A stretch of DNA of 64,000 nucleotides from positions 4,298,501-4,362,500 of the forward strand of contig NC_051101.1 of NCBI RefSeq assembly GCF_901709675.1. The letters are read 5' to 3'. Position 1 is the first letter of the stretch. Each line of letters starts with the position of its first letter. This document shows positions 51,517-61,330 of the stretch, in pieces. The position numbers were made by a program, and so were the translations under genes. Under the pieces are notes generated by a model. It had not been told where the DNA came from and did not search any database. It saw nothing but the letters and a program-made list of their open reading frames with translations. This stretch comes from Syngnathus acus. Taxonomy: Eukaryota; Chordata; Actinopteri; Syngnathiformes; Syngnathidae.

Positions 51517-52781
51517 TGCCCCCTAAATGTGACAAAGTTCACGGGCAACTTGAGGTGGCGTTAGCCTGCTAAAAGCACGTCCTACCCGCGTACAACACAG
51601 AGGCCCAGCCCCGCTCAAACGAGCCCATTCTGTTGCTTTGAACCGTGCACAAACATAACGGTACCGCGTAGCGCGACTCTCGTTTGCTTACGCAAAGCGT
51701 CTCCGTCCATATGTGGAGTATTTAACACAAAACGTTTGGCTGAGGCGAAGCCTCGGAGAAGAGAAGCACAGCAGCGACCCACACACGCTAGTCGGCGTCG
51801 CTGGAGTCCCTCCCCTTTCCTCTTCTTCCCGGACGCGACACTCACTTCCTAGTAAGGTGAAACAAATCAGTCCCCGGTTCCCAACACATCCTAACCTCCG
51901 TTTCCTCAGTAAAAATAATAACAGCGTGACTCCCGTGTTCACATTCAACACTCGAATAATATTACAAATAGAACGTAGCGCGTTTATAGGTCAAGCGACG
52001 TGTTGAGAAAGACGTGGTTGCATGCAGAGAAGTACACCTGTAACCTTAGCTTGGACAGCTAATTGAATAGGCAGATGTTGGGTGGGGGGATCTGTTTTGA
52101 TGACACATTTCAGGCACTGAATTGCCAACTCAGGCTGCGTCGCTTTTGTACTTTAATTTTCTTTAAGGATGACGCGGACGTAGTTTTAATATTTCAGTGT
52201 GCTTCAAGGTTCTTGATTGTGTGCTTTTCATGGCTTCATGAGAATCTGATGGGTTGCTATTGTCGGGTTTCCTTTTCACAGCAAAGCGGACAGGGAGGGC
52301 GAGCGAGAGAAAAAGAAAGGGAGAGAGAGAGAGCGAGAGAGAGAGTTGGTTGGGTAAGGGGACAAGACAATTAAAAAGATTGACAGGTAGCCTCCTCTGT
52401 CAGGGGTGACGCTTGTGGAGAAGGGGAGGAGTAAAAATGTAGCAGGAAAAGCCACTCGATGCGTCTGTCTATCAGTTGAGAATGTCTGAAACAGCTTCTG
52501 GATCCGTCGTGTTTCAATTTTGACTTTTTTTAAGAGGGGAAAAGAGCTCGGATCTGTCGCCGGAGTAGCCCCCTCCCTCGTTTGTCCTCTCGTTCTTTTA
52601 AGAGACAAACGTGTTAGTAGTCCATGTCGATCTGATGTGTTGTTGGCGAAAGCTTTGGATGCGTCTTGTTCGCCTCTCAAGTGATTCTTTCCTTCTCGCC
52701 GCATCAAACAGCCGCCCCCCAAAATGCGACTCTGTCCTCGAGATGCAACGAGCGATCGTTTGCGCCACTCCTAGAGTGTAG

Positions 52782-52978
52782 GTAAGAGCGCAAGACAATC
52801 GGTGTTTATTTCTTTTTTTTCTTCCTCACGCCGAAAGAAAGTGGTTTGAACGAGAGGGAGGAAAAGTCTCCGCCGGACGCGTGAGGCTGGATCCGGGCGG
52901 GCTGAACTGGCGTAGTGGTGACGGAACTGACATTAACCCATCTAATGCCTGTGTGTCTTTTATCTCCCTCTTTTTTAG
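52782..52978 (+). other. tshz1: Possible small intron in the tshz1 5' leader
   Basis: The donor GTGTAG|GTAAGAGC at 52781/52782 and the acceptor TTATCTCCCTCTTTTTTAG ending at 52978 both fit consensus well and are 197 nt apart. If used, the leader would consist of an upstream non-coding exon joined to the exon that carries the tshz1 start codon. This is inferred from signals only. Confidence 0.4.
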
Positions 52979-53218
52979 GGTTCTGGCTTCGGACGAAACT
53001 GCAGGGGTTCGTTTTGTTATCAAGAAGTGTGCGTGACTTTCACGTCGGATTTATTTGTTTTGTTTATTTATTATTTTAGTTTTGTCGTGTGTAAAAAGTG
53101 CAGCAAACTCGCTCCATTCAAAGACATTGAAGATTGTGGATTTTTTTTTTTTTAAATCAAGCCGAAGCGAACTGCAAACTTTGGCTTTCGACCTCTTTCC
53201 GACCCAGCCACGAAGGAG

Positions 53219-53280
53219 ATGAAGGAAGATGATATTTGATGGACATGAAGGTCTCCCGAGCTGCTCCAATCCGTTCGTAA
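53219..53280 (+). promoter_or_regulatory. tshz1: Two overlapping upstream ORFs in the tshz1 leader
   Basis: The first uORF, ATG at 53219, is six codons long and stops with TGA at 53237-53239. The second begins with the ATG that shares the A of this TGA (53239-53241, a TGATG overlap) and runs 13 codons to TAA at 53278-53280. A third upstream ATG at 53446 is out of frame with the main start and reads through it to the splice donor without a stop. Such uORFs commonly lower translation of the main frame. Confidence 0.5.
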
Positions 53281-53476
53281 TTTTTGAGCTCCACGTCGCT
53301 GGAGCCGATCCAGCTATTACGTCTAAAAATATCTGCCAGTGTGAAAAAGAAGACTGACATTTTCAGCTCCGAGATCAAAACGCTCTCCCACCAAAAAGGG
53401 ATGATTCTTCACCACTGACAGTCTCGAGTTCTTTGTAATTTCTGCATGAGAAACATCGTGGAGGCTGACGGTCACT

Positions 53477-53516
53477 ATGCCGAGGAGAAAGCAGCAAGAG
53501 CCGCGCCGATCAGCAG
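53477..53516 (+). CDS. tshz1: tshz1 first coding exon (teashirt zinc finger homeobox 1, N-terminus)
   Basis: Thirteen codons and one base encode MPRRKQQEPRRSA, followed by the donor G|GTATCA at 53516/53517. MPRRKQQ-P-R-A is the diagnostic N-terminus of the vertebrate teashirt family, in which a tiny first coding exon is spliced to one very large exon carrying all zinc fingers and the homeobox. The gene is tshz1 rather than tshz2 or tshz3 by synteny with zadh2 and znf407 and by the RRSA ending. An in-frame TGA ten codons upstream (53447-53449) and A at -3 support this start. The protein is a nuclear transcriptional repressor used in craniofacial, olfactory and trunk patterning in vertebrates. 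The main exon is outside the window. The intron is phase 1. Confidence 0.88.
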
Positions 53517-54329
53517 GTATCACCCGCCCCTTTCTCCCCCCTAGCGAAATACTGTACTTCTTTTATATTCACTCATGTAGTCTATTTATTTAACATTGCA
53601 TTATTTTATTTGTGCTGCATGCTAAAATCACACGATTTAACTCTTTATTTACATTTATTTTCATAATGTCCCTACCCCTCTCCAGACCCCTACTTTTGTT
53701 ATTTGTGTATAATTACAGAGATGACACGCGTTTCTGTACGTTAATCCATTTCGATTATTCACTGACAGGGACGTTTTAGAGATGGGAAATTGAACAGAAT
53801 GTCCCTGTTTTGGGGGAATAAAAGGAAGCTTTTGAGGTCCGAGAGTGAGTAATGATGAATGGGAATGAAAGGGGTAAACTGGCAAGTGACGTTTCTTTTC
53901 TTTGTTGTTTTTTCTTTTAATTTATTAGAGGATTGCCATCCTTCATTTGACTGGTGATTGATCGCCTGTCACATGGCTCTCTCTGGTCTGTTCATACCTG
54001 ATAAACTTCAACAAATTCCTCTGTAAAGACAGGCACACTGTCAGGTTTAACGTTCAACCCCTCTGTTGTCTCAGCAAGGATCAGAAAAAGTTTTGATTCA
54101 CCACGGGAAAATTGAGGGAGCAAAGTCAAATGAAAAAGTCTGGTGTGCGTGCTGCATGGTTAATTGTAAAAATGCACGTAAACAAACACATTTGTGTCAC
54201 ATCAAGCAGTCTTTTTGTCACGAAGAAATGTTGTGTTTTTTTTTATTCCCATCCAAATTCACCTTACATCCTCGCCAAGACTCAGTGTGGTATCGGAATC
54301 GATATACAGCGCTGAAGGGGAGTCTAATA

Positions 54330-54560
54330 TTTACTGTGTGGCCAGCTGATAAACCCAGGTGTTGGCAGAAGGCTGACACCATTGACTTCTAGTGGTTTGG
54401 ATCTGGACTCCCCCTTTTCCCCTCTCGTCTCCCTGCAGCCTTTAAACAAATGTAAATGAGTGACAGGGGTTTCTACCTCTGTGCTAATGAGGCTGACTCT
54501 TTGAAGTTAGGCATTAACAACTGGAGTGAACAAAAGACAGTTACAGAATTTTAAAGAGAT
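54330..54560. promoter_or_regulatory. Candidate conserved non-coding element in tshz1 intron
   Basis: Contains GGCAGAAGGCTGACACCATT, CCTTTAAACAAATGTAAATG followed by AGTGACAGG, and CTGTGCTAATGAGGCTGACT. It carries forkhead-like (AAACAAATG) and TALE-like (TGACAG) words without repeats. Inference from texture. Confidence 0.35.
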
Positions 54561-55160
54561 TTTGAAATATGAGGTGCAAAGCGGGTCGAAGAGGAGGGCC
54601 AGCCGCCGAAGACTTTGAACTCGGCAGGTTTTATCTTTTTAAGCGTAGAGCTGCTGCTGGTGATGTTGAGGAGGAGGATGTGGAGGAGTCGAGAACGTGC
54701 AACCGGTGCTCACAGTCGACTTATTTCTCTCTGCCTTTCGAGCAAAGCCGCGTTCGTGTGAATTCAAGCCCAGACTGTGTGGAAAATACTCAGATCAAGA
54801 TTTTCAGGCAGACTTTTTCTCTCTCGAGTGCACGTGCGTGTGTCGGAGGTTTGGTTATTTCAATAAAATACCCCCTCTGGAAAAGGTCACCCTTGTTGGA
54901 ATCAGAGTGACTCTCATTAGCCCTCTGCATGAAAACATGACATCTCTTTGACCCCTCCATTCCCCACGCTCCCTCCCGCTCATATCACACACCCCATTGA
55001 TCCATCACATTGTCCACTGAGTGCCATCATCTGTTGTAATGGTCCATCACAACTTGGCATATAGGATGTTTTCTATTCTCCCATCAACTCTACAGTCGTA
55101 CAAAGTAGCACCCGCTCACTCTGCCATGATCCAAATCGCATCATATAACTAATATACGAT

Positions 55161-55218
55161 ACACACACACACACGCACACACACACTCATGCAGACACAC
55201 ACACACATCACACACACC
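55161..55218 (+). repeat. (CA)n microsatellite, interrupted
   Basis: ACACACACACACACGCACAC and ACACACTCATGCAGACACAC continuing to ACATCACACACACCACAC. Simple sequence repeat. Confidence 0.9.
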
Positions 55219-55989
55219 ACACTAATGTGAGGCCAAATAGTGGCCTATGGCTACCACTTAGTACAACACGGAGAGCGCTTAAATTTAGACATAAATCAGA
55301 GCCAAAAAAGTTAAAAACAAATATCAATGTATATATTACAATGTAAGAACTCTTAAATGTGTTTTCTTGAAGTTTTTAATACGTTTATTATCAGCATTTT
55401 GGTTTTTATGATAGTTTCCAAGGTGATCAAATTATTATTGCAGAATATTATTGTGACACTCTAGTAAAACTTGGTGTTTTATAGACCCTATTAATATTCA
55501 TCCTATTTTACAGTTAATATTTTTTGTCGCTTTCTAAAAATTCTTATGAAACACATTTGTTAAAATTACCGGATACATACTTTTTTAAGCTGGGTCATTT
55601 TTGTAAATCCACTAAACTGGCCATAAATAGGCGATACTACGCTCCCAGTATTATTTCTGTTTTATTTGAAAATAACTCTTATACAAAGAATATTTTTCCC
55701 ATTAAAAAGTCTGGCGACAATAATAATTTCCTTACTTCTGTGTGCGGTCTTATCAAATTTATAGACCTGTATCATTGAGCGACTTTACTGAAAGGAAAGA
55801 AAGTAGGATAACAAAAAAGATTGATGCTGTCTTTTACAAAGGGTAACATTCAGCTTAAAAGGGTGCAGATGAGTAAGAGAAATAGATTTTTTAATTTTTT
55901 TATTTATGTGGCTCCTGATGGTAATTATAAACGTGTGTGTGTGTGTGTGTGTGTGTGCACATTCAGAGGGGGGAAAGGTTGCTATACCC

Positions 55990-56265
55990 GTCGGCTTCAT
56001 TAGAGAGAGCCCTAATTATCTGTGCTGCTGATGGATTTGTGACAGGCCCTAACGATTAATGCTGACAAATTCAGTAAGGTGTCAAGTCCGCAGCTGCCTT
56101 GATGTAATCAAGCTGATATTATACAGTCCCCATAGCCCCTAGTGCAGCACCAACTCAATTTGCCTGTGCAGGTGACAAATGGACTTTGCTACCTGACTAA
56201 TCACGTCAGGAGACAATGCCAGTTAATGACCTTTAGTAAGCCCTCGCCACCCTCACCGCCAACCC
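55990..56265. promoter_or_regulatory. Candidate conserved non-coding element in tshz1 intron
   Basis: One of the clearest enhancer-like blocks. It is repeat-free, with AGAGCCCTAATTATCTGTGC, GGCCCTAACGATTAATGCTG, GATGTAATCAAGCTGATATT, ACCTGACTAATCACGTCAGG and GTTAATGACCTTTAG. Several homeodomain cores, a CACGTCAGG half-site and a tract of near-uniform base composition stand out against the microsatellite-rich surroundings. Function and conservation are inferred. Confidence 0.45.
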
Positions 56266-56499
56266 CTCTTATAACCTAGTAATAAGCATGTTGAAGCAAC
56301 GACGGCGAACCACATTTTCTTTCAAATTCTTTTCCTTCACATTATTTCACTTCAAATGCATTTCTGTAATTAAAAGTGGAATGAAACGTTTTTCTTAAAA
56401 AAAAAAAAAAAAAAGTGAGTGGATGGAGCATTCCCAGCTGTTGCAGAAGTTTTCATTTTTGTATTAATGACCACTTCCAACATCTTCATGTATAAGCCT

Positions 56500-56810
56500 C
56501 TTGTGAACCCTCTTAAAATAAGGCATTCCGTAGACGTGTTTACACTTTAGCGCATGTTGCGCTCCTCGGATTAAATCACAGCCACATCATAATATTTTGG
56601 CTGTGTGAAAGTTGGAGGGGGAAAAAAAAAAAAAAGAAAACGGCGTCCCGCCTCAGTTCTGTCGCTGCCTCGCTGAAGGCCTCCAGTTTATTCCCAGCTG
56701 GAGGCTTGCTGTGCCCAGGGATTAATGATTTTGCATGCTCGGGGTAGCTAAGATTACACAGCGACCTTTGTGCTCTTACTTGATGATACTGTTATGCGAT
56801 ATTCTCCCCC
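56500..56810. promoter_or_regulatory. Candidate conserved non-coding element in tshz1 intron
   Basis: Includes CATGTTGCGCTCCTCGGATT, AATCACAGCCACATCATAAT, then after an A14 tract GGCCTCCAGTTTATTCCCAG, CTGGAGGCTTGCTGTGCCCA and GGGATTAATGATTTTGCATG. GGGATTA is a bicoid/Otx-type site. Inference from texture. Confidence 0.35.
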
Positions 56811-57440
56811 TGAAATCAACAGTATGCCCGGATTTATGTGCCCCACCGCCTTTCTGTCTAAACCGCTGTCCCACGGAGTGTGTCATCTCGAGGTGTGCTC
56901 GTTCCCCAGTTTTTAAAAAAAAAAAGTGTTTAAGCAAAAGAACTGGCTTTTTTTTTCACCCCACCTCCAAAATTGTCAAATGTCGTTCTAATGATGACTC
57001 CGCATTTTATAAAACAATTGTGTCAAAATCAACGCTAAAAATTACTTGTATGTGAAATTGAGAGTGTAAACGAATCCATTTCAAGAGTGTAACAGCGTTA
57101 GAGAGAGTGTATCTGAGCACGTACCGGAGTTAGTTTTCCTGGAATGAATAACTTGAACGGGTGTAATTGTAACCATACCATGTTAGTCATCCTCTGCAGG
57201 AGGACCCATTTTCAAAGACACTACACACACACCTCATCTCTTTTTTTTTGTTTTGTTTCCCTACTGGAGCACAAAAACAACCTTAGAAAAGTATCTCTCA
57301 CATTTAACACCTCAGTCTGTCAAATCTGTTCACTCCCCACAATCAAAAGGGGAGCTGGAAAACACATTGATCCACAGCAACCCCTTCTATTTCCCTGTTT
57401 TAGTTTTGCTGTGTGTGTTTGAGGCATTCCCTCGTAGTCA

Positions 57441-57471
57441 GTGTGTGTGTATGTGTGTGTGTGTGTGTGTG
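57441..57471 (+). repeat. (GT)n microsatellite
   Basis: GTGTGTGTGTATGTGTGTGTGTGTGTGTGTGTT. Simple sequence repeat; a 24-base GT tract of the same kind sits at 55933-55957. Confidence 0.9.
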
Positions 57472-58819
57472 TTATTCGGACTCCGCTCAAGGTTACTATA
57501 GTTAGGGCAGAATTTCTGTTAGCATGTGGCATTGATTGGATGTATCAATAGCAATTTTTCCTCCTGCGCCATCTCACAAATTGTTTAATTTGGTCCATTT
57601 AAAGGCTACTTTCATGTCACTAAGACTCTTGGTCTGTTGGTTTGTGTCTCATCTGTGCTCGCAACTGTTAGAGATGAGTGTTCTCAATACCTGCTGCAAC
57701 AGTATGGTATTGATTACGAGTGACTAATAGCCGCTATTAAGGAAGTTTAAACATTGTGTACTTTCATAGATAAGGAAGTAAAAAAGACCAGATATGCAGA
57801 AACCACCTTGTTTCAGGGCATCCTTAACCAGACATGCCCCGAAGGCACTCTCCCATCAGAACGGGTGGTTGTGTTGTCCTTGCTGCACTTTATGCACACA
57901 GAAATAGATGCATGCGCACAGACACGCACACATACCTAATGGTTAAAGTGAAGCCAGCTCCATGCAGGTGGCTTAGTATGATGGGAAATCATATCATTAA
58001 AGTAGCCAGATGTGCTTTGTTGCTTGCCTCGCAGTGCATAAAAACAGCAACAAGTCATGGGATCCGAAAAAGAACTTTAAAACGGATAGAAAGCTGCCTT
58101 CCGGGACTGAGCTGACATGAAGTCTTTTTCCTGATTTCCGTGGAATTTTTTTAAATTTCTGAATCATTATTGTTTATTGGTAATTTTATAATGTCGCAGC
58201 AGAAAGCAGTAGCAGTGAAGTCTTTTTGTTTAGTGACATTAAGATTGGATCAAAACTTCTGATAAATGCACGCATGCTGTTATCTGCGCTTTGAGGGTGA
58301 CTTCTTAAAATTGCTTTTAGTAGAGGAAATGTGAGATTTAAGGGCAAATTTATCGAAACATTGTGGCGCATTATTCAAAGACATGAGGAAGACAAGCAGG
58401 GAATCGCTGGAAGGAAGTAGTCATGCAAGATTTAAGGCGCAAAAATTGACATCTAAAATTTTCTTAACTAAAGTGTTACATTTTTGGAGGCAGGGTACAT
58501 TTGCTCTCTTGATCAGTGCCTTGGCTGCTCAAGAGGCAATGCGTGTTGGCTGCTCGAGCCAAATTTAACATGTTGCTTCTATCAATAAAAGATGAGCAAT
58601 TACAGAATATTTTGTCTAATAAGTATTTGAATTCCTCAGTGCAAGCAAAAAACAACAACAACATGGAGCTTACCCACTCATTACATCAGTAAGCAGGGGG
58701 AGTGAGAGAGGCACAGCTTTGATGCCAACAAACAAACAAGACAAACAAGATGGGCCCACTTCACAAGAGTCCTATCCAGGGACACCCAAACCCGGCATGC
58801 TCCTCTGCATCATCTAATG

Positions 58820-58839
58820 CCCCCCCCCCCCCCCCCCCC
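58820..58839 (+). repeat. C20 homopolymer followed by TC-rich tract
   Basis: Twenty consecutive C are followed by TTCTCTCTCGCTCTCGCGCTCC. Long polypyrimidine, likely unstable and hard to sequence, so the length may be inexact. Confidence 0.95.
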
Positions 58840-58950
58840 TTCTCTCTCGCTCTCGCGCTCCCCCACCTCTTTTAAGGACCTCTCATCTCGCCTTTTACCC
58901 CTGCACTTCCTATTTCCTTTTTTATCCCTTGCACTTACAGTAAGTTTCCC

Positions 58951-59096
58951 CGTTTTCTTGTCATAAGGAAATTCCTTGCAACAAAAAAGTGCAGGCCATT
59001 GTTGGTGAACATTTGCGACCTTGAACGAACCCTGACGAGAACGCTGCCTTCAAAAAAACTCGCAATTGTTCGCTGCTCAGTGAGATAGGGGCTTAA
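58951..59096 (+). repeat. Copy B of an unnamed dispersed repeat
   Basis: The fullest of the three copies: CGTTTTCTTGTCATAAGGAA at the left, the core TTGCGACCTTGAACGAACCC and TGACGAGAACG in the middle, and GTTCGCTGCTCAGTGAGATA plus GGGGCTTAA at the right. Lies in the tshz1 intron. No coding capacity, terminal inverted repeats or poly(A) tail seen. Confidence 0.65.
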
Positions 59097-59149
59097 GGTC
59101 GGCAGGCAGGGAAAAGGGTGGACGTGCCGCTTTAGGATGTGTATTAGAG

Positions 59150-59250
59150 CTGACAGAAGAATGAGACGATGGACAAATTCTCCCCCAACAGCTGTGCCCG
59201 CCGCCATTATCCTGACAGGTGTCAATTAAGAATTATTGCAGGCCAAATGC
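59150..59250. promoter_or_regulatory. Candidate conserved non-coding element in tshz1 intron
   Basis: Compact block with CCAACAGCTGTGCCCGCCGC, CATTATCCTGACAGGTGTCA and ATTAAGAATTATTGCAGG. CAGCTG and CAGGTG E-boxes, TGACAGGTGTCA (an inverted TGACA pair of the MEIS/TGIF kind) and ATTA cores are packed in about 80 nt. The 17-mer TGTCAATTAAGAATTAT here also occurs at 15811-15827. Confidence 0.45.
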
Positions 59251-59323
59251 CCCCACCCCCACCATTTTCTTCCTCACACACATTTAGTTGTATTCTTCCC
59301 AGCTCCTCCCCTGACATACGGGT

Positions 59324-59381
59324 GCACACACAAACACACACACACACACACACGCACATACACACACACACACACACACAC
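59324..59381 (+). repeat. (CA)n microsatellite
   Basis: ACACACAAACACACACACACACACACACGCACATACACAC continuing to a perfect CA run. Simple sequence repeat. Confidence 0.9.
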
Positions 59382-60959
59382 GTCCAGCTGTCGATATAGG
59401 TGCGAGAAAAGTAACATTTTACCCTTGTCAGTCGTCATAGATGTTGCAGCCTCACTCCTCTTCCTCTTCGAGGCAGCAGCCAGCAGCAGATGCTTGCTGA
59501 TCAATAACTCGGCGTGCTTGATCGTGCTTGATCATGATGATCGTTGTCTGTCACTGAAGGTGTGAGAGTGGCCTTTTTTTTTTCCACGTGCCATCTCCTG
59601 CTTATTTATCCAAAAACAATGTAAAAATGCAGGCATGGCAGTGACAAAAGATGAACACAACAACATTATGACCTGCAATATACAGAGCTCCCAACTGTTT
59701 CGGATTGTTCGTATTTTGTTGTGGAAATCACTGAATGCTTGCTCGTTAGGACCGTAACACAGATTATGATTATTTAAATATTTGAAAAATATAATCCTGA
59801 AAATACTTGCTAAATAGTTGCAAGATAAATGTTTGACAACAAACCCATTTTAGATTGTCATTGTTCTACCGATGTGGTCCACTAAAAGTAGTGCTCGCAG
59901 TGAACACTACGTGCCAGCCACATTCGGTGATAGCCAAAAGCTAAAGACTTGAGGCCAACCCCGATTGGTGCTAGCGATGAGAAACAAGGGCAGTGACACA
60001 ACTGAACTTCATCATCATCTTAGTAAATATTTTACTCTATGTATGATTAATTTATGTTCCTGGCATTCAGATGAAATGTTCTGGAAGGGAATTTCTATAG
60101 GTTGGCAGCTCAGACTATTTGATGAGATACAACACGAGAACAGTATAAACAAATGCTTTTGCTGACTTCATAATGTTCTGTTTTATTGACTGTCTCAGGG
60201 AGAAATTCAACTAACAATTATATGGTTGTAATTTGCAGTGGCTTTAGAACTGCATTGCATCATACTGAGAGCTTAATTTCTATCAGCGGTAGTACTGTTG
60301 TCATGTGTTGAATACTTCCGAATTGCAGCTTCAGAGTAACTAACATGTTTCTCACCAGTTATCCACTATGTTGGTTTAACACATAGCTGCCAATATTCTA
60401 CATTCTTCATGATGCCATTCTACATTTTCTAATGTTATTTCTGCTGTGGCACAAGGTTTTATGATGTGATGTTTCATCCAAGTGCAGTGAGTAAAAGACC
60501 GGCAGACGGTTGGCCATAGCGGTTTCGGTATGTGTGAAACAGATACAAATTAGTTTAAGTAACCTTTTCTAATTATAGAGCATATCACATGTGTTTGGTG
60601 TATTTCAAAATTTTATTGACCTTTTGGCACACTGCTCACACTGTTTTCAGTTCCCATACAGAATAAGCACGAGGCTGCTTTGTAGAAGCAAGAAGCAAAA
60701 ACGGCAGCACAAAAATAAAAATAAATGCTAGTACAGAAGGTTGCCCAGAAATACAAAAAGATTTATTTGCATGTTCATGTTGTGAGTTTTGGATTTACTG
60801 TCTTGAAATAATTTTTCACACAGATATTGCTGTTATTTTGCTACTCCCACTCTAATTGCATCTCGTGTTTTATAGTAAAAGAAGCCCTCTGAGTGAATCC
60901 AGGATGTTTTTAGAGTTACATTATTATGCATCATTTTTTAAAATTATGTATTTATTTTT

Positions 60960-61330
60960 ATTTCTTCCGGCCTATATCTTCTCTTTCGCCTGAAACTGGC
61001 AATGGCCTGTTTCGGAGTGATTATCAGACCTGAAAATATTCCCATCCCCATGCAAATCACTTAGCATGCATGCTCTCTTATCATTCTTGCTTTGCCCCCG
61101 CTCACCCTAAACGCTTGTGTGTAATCAAAGTAAACGGCAGCTAAAGCTAAAAGGGAAATGCTCTTTGTGGAGATAGATGGAGGGATTAAATATTAACCGG
61201 ATGCGGCTGACTTAAGGCAAGTGTTTTACATAGCTGCTCTTGCCGCAGATGCCGTGCATTGATTCCATCTCCTTGGCGCCTTCACCCATTTGGCTGCCTG
61301 TTGTTAATTTTTCACTATCATGGTGCTGGC
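60960..61330. promoter_or_regulatory. Candidate conserved non-coding element in tshz1 intron
   Basis: Long repeat-free block with CCCCATGCAAATCACTTAGC (a perfect POU octamer ATGCAAAT), GTGTGTAATCAAAGTAAACG (TCF-like ATCAAAG), GGAGGGATTAAATATTAACC, and GCCTGTTGTTAATTTTTCAC. The combination of octamer, TCF-like and homeodomain words in about 350 nt is typical of vertebrate developmental enhancers. Inference, not proof. Confidence 0.45.

Larger units (their letters stand above)
51517..53476. promoter_or_regulatory. Divergent zadh2-tshz1 promoter region and tshz1 5' leader, CpG-rich
   Basis: The start codons of zadh2 (minus) and tshz1 (plus) are 1.96 kb apart and face away from each other. The interval is visibly richer in CpG than the rest of the window, especially 51540-51900 and 52540-53400, as expected of a CpG-island promoter of a developmental gene. 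No TATA box is obvious. A purine-rich GAGAGA tract lies at 52290-52345. From about 52780 on, the sequence behaves like tshz1 5' leader: a donor-like TAG|GTAAGAG at 52781/52782 and an acceptor TCCCTCTTTTTTAG ending at 52978 could remove a 197-nt intron. Confidence 0.55.

Noticed and set aside
52276-52722. 148-codon minus-strand frame opposite the tshz1 promoter
   Set aside because: Spans a GA-rich tract that lacks stops by composition; Ser/Leu-rich product with no domain.
54569-54910. 113-codon plus-strand frame in the tshz1 intron
   Set aside because: No teashirt, zinc-finger or other motif and no clear splice sites at matching phase; better read as non-coding DNA.
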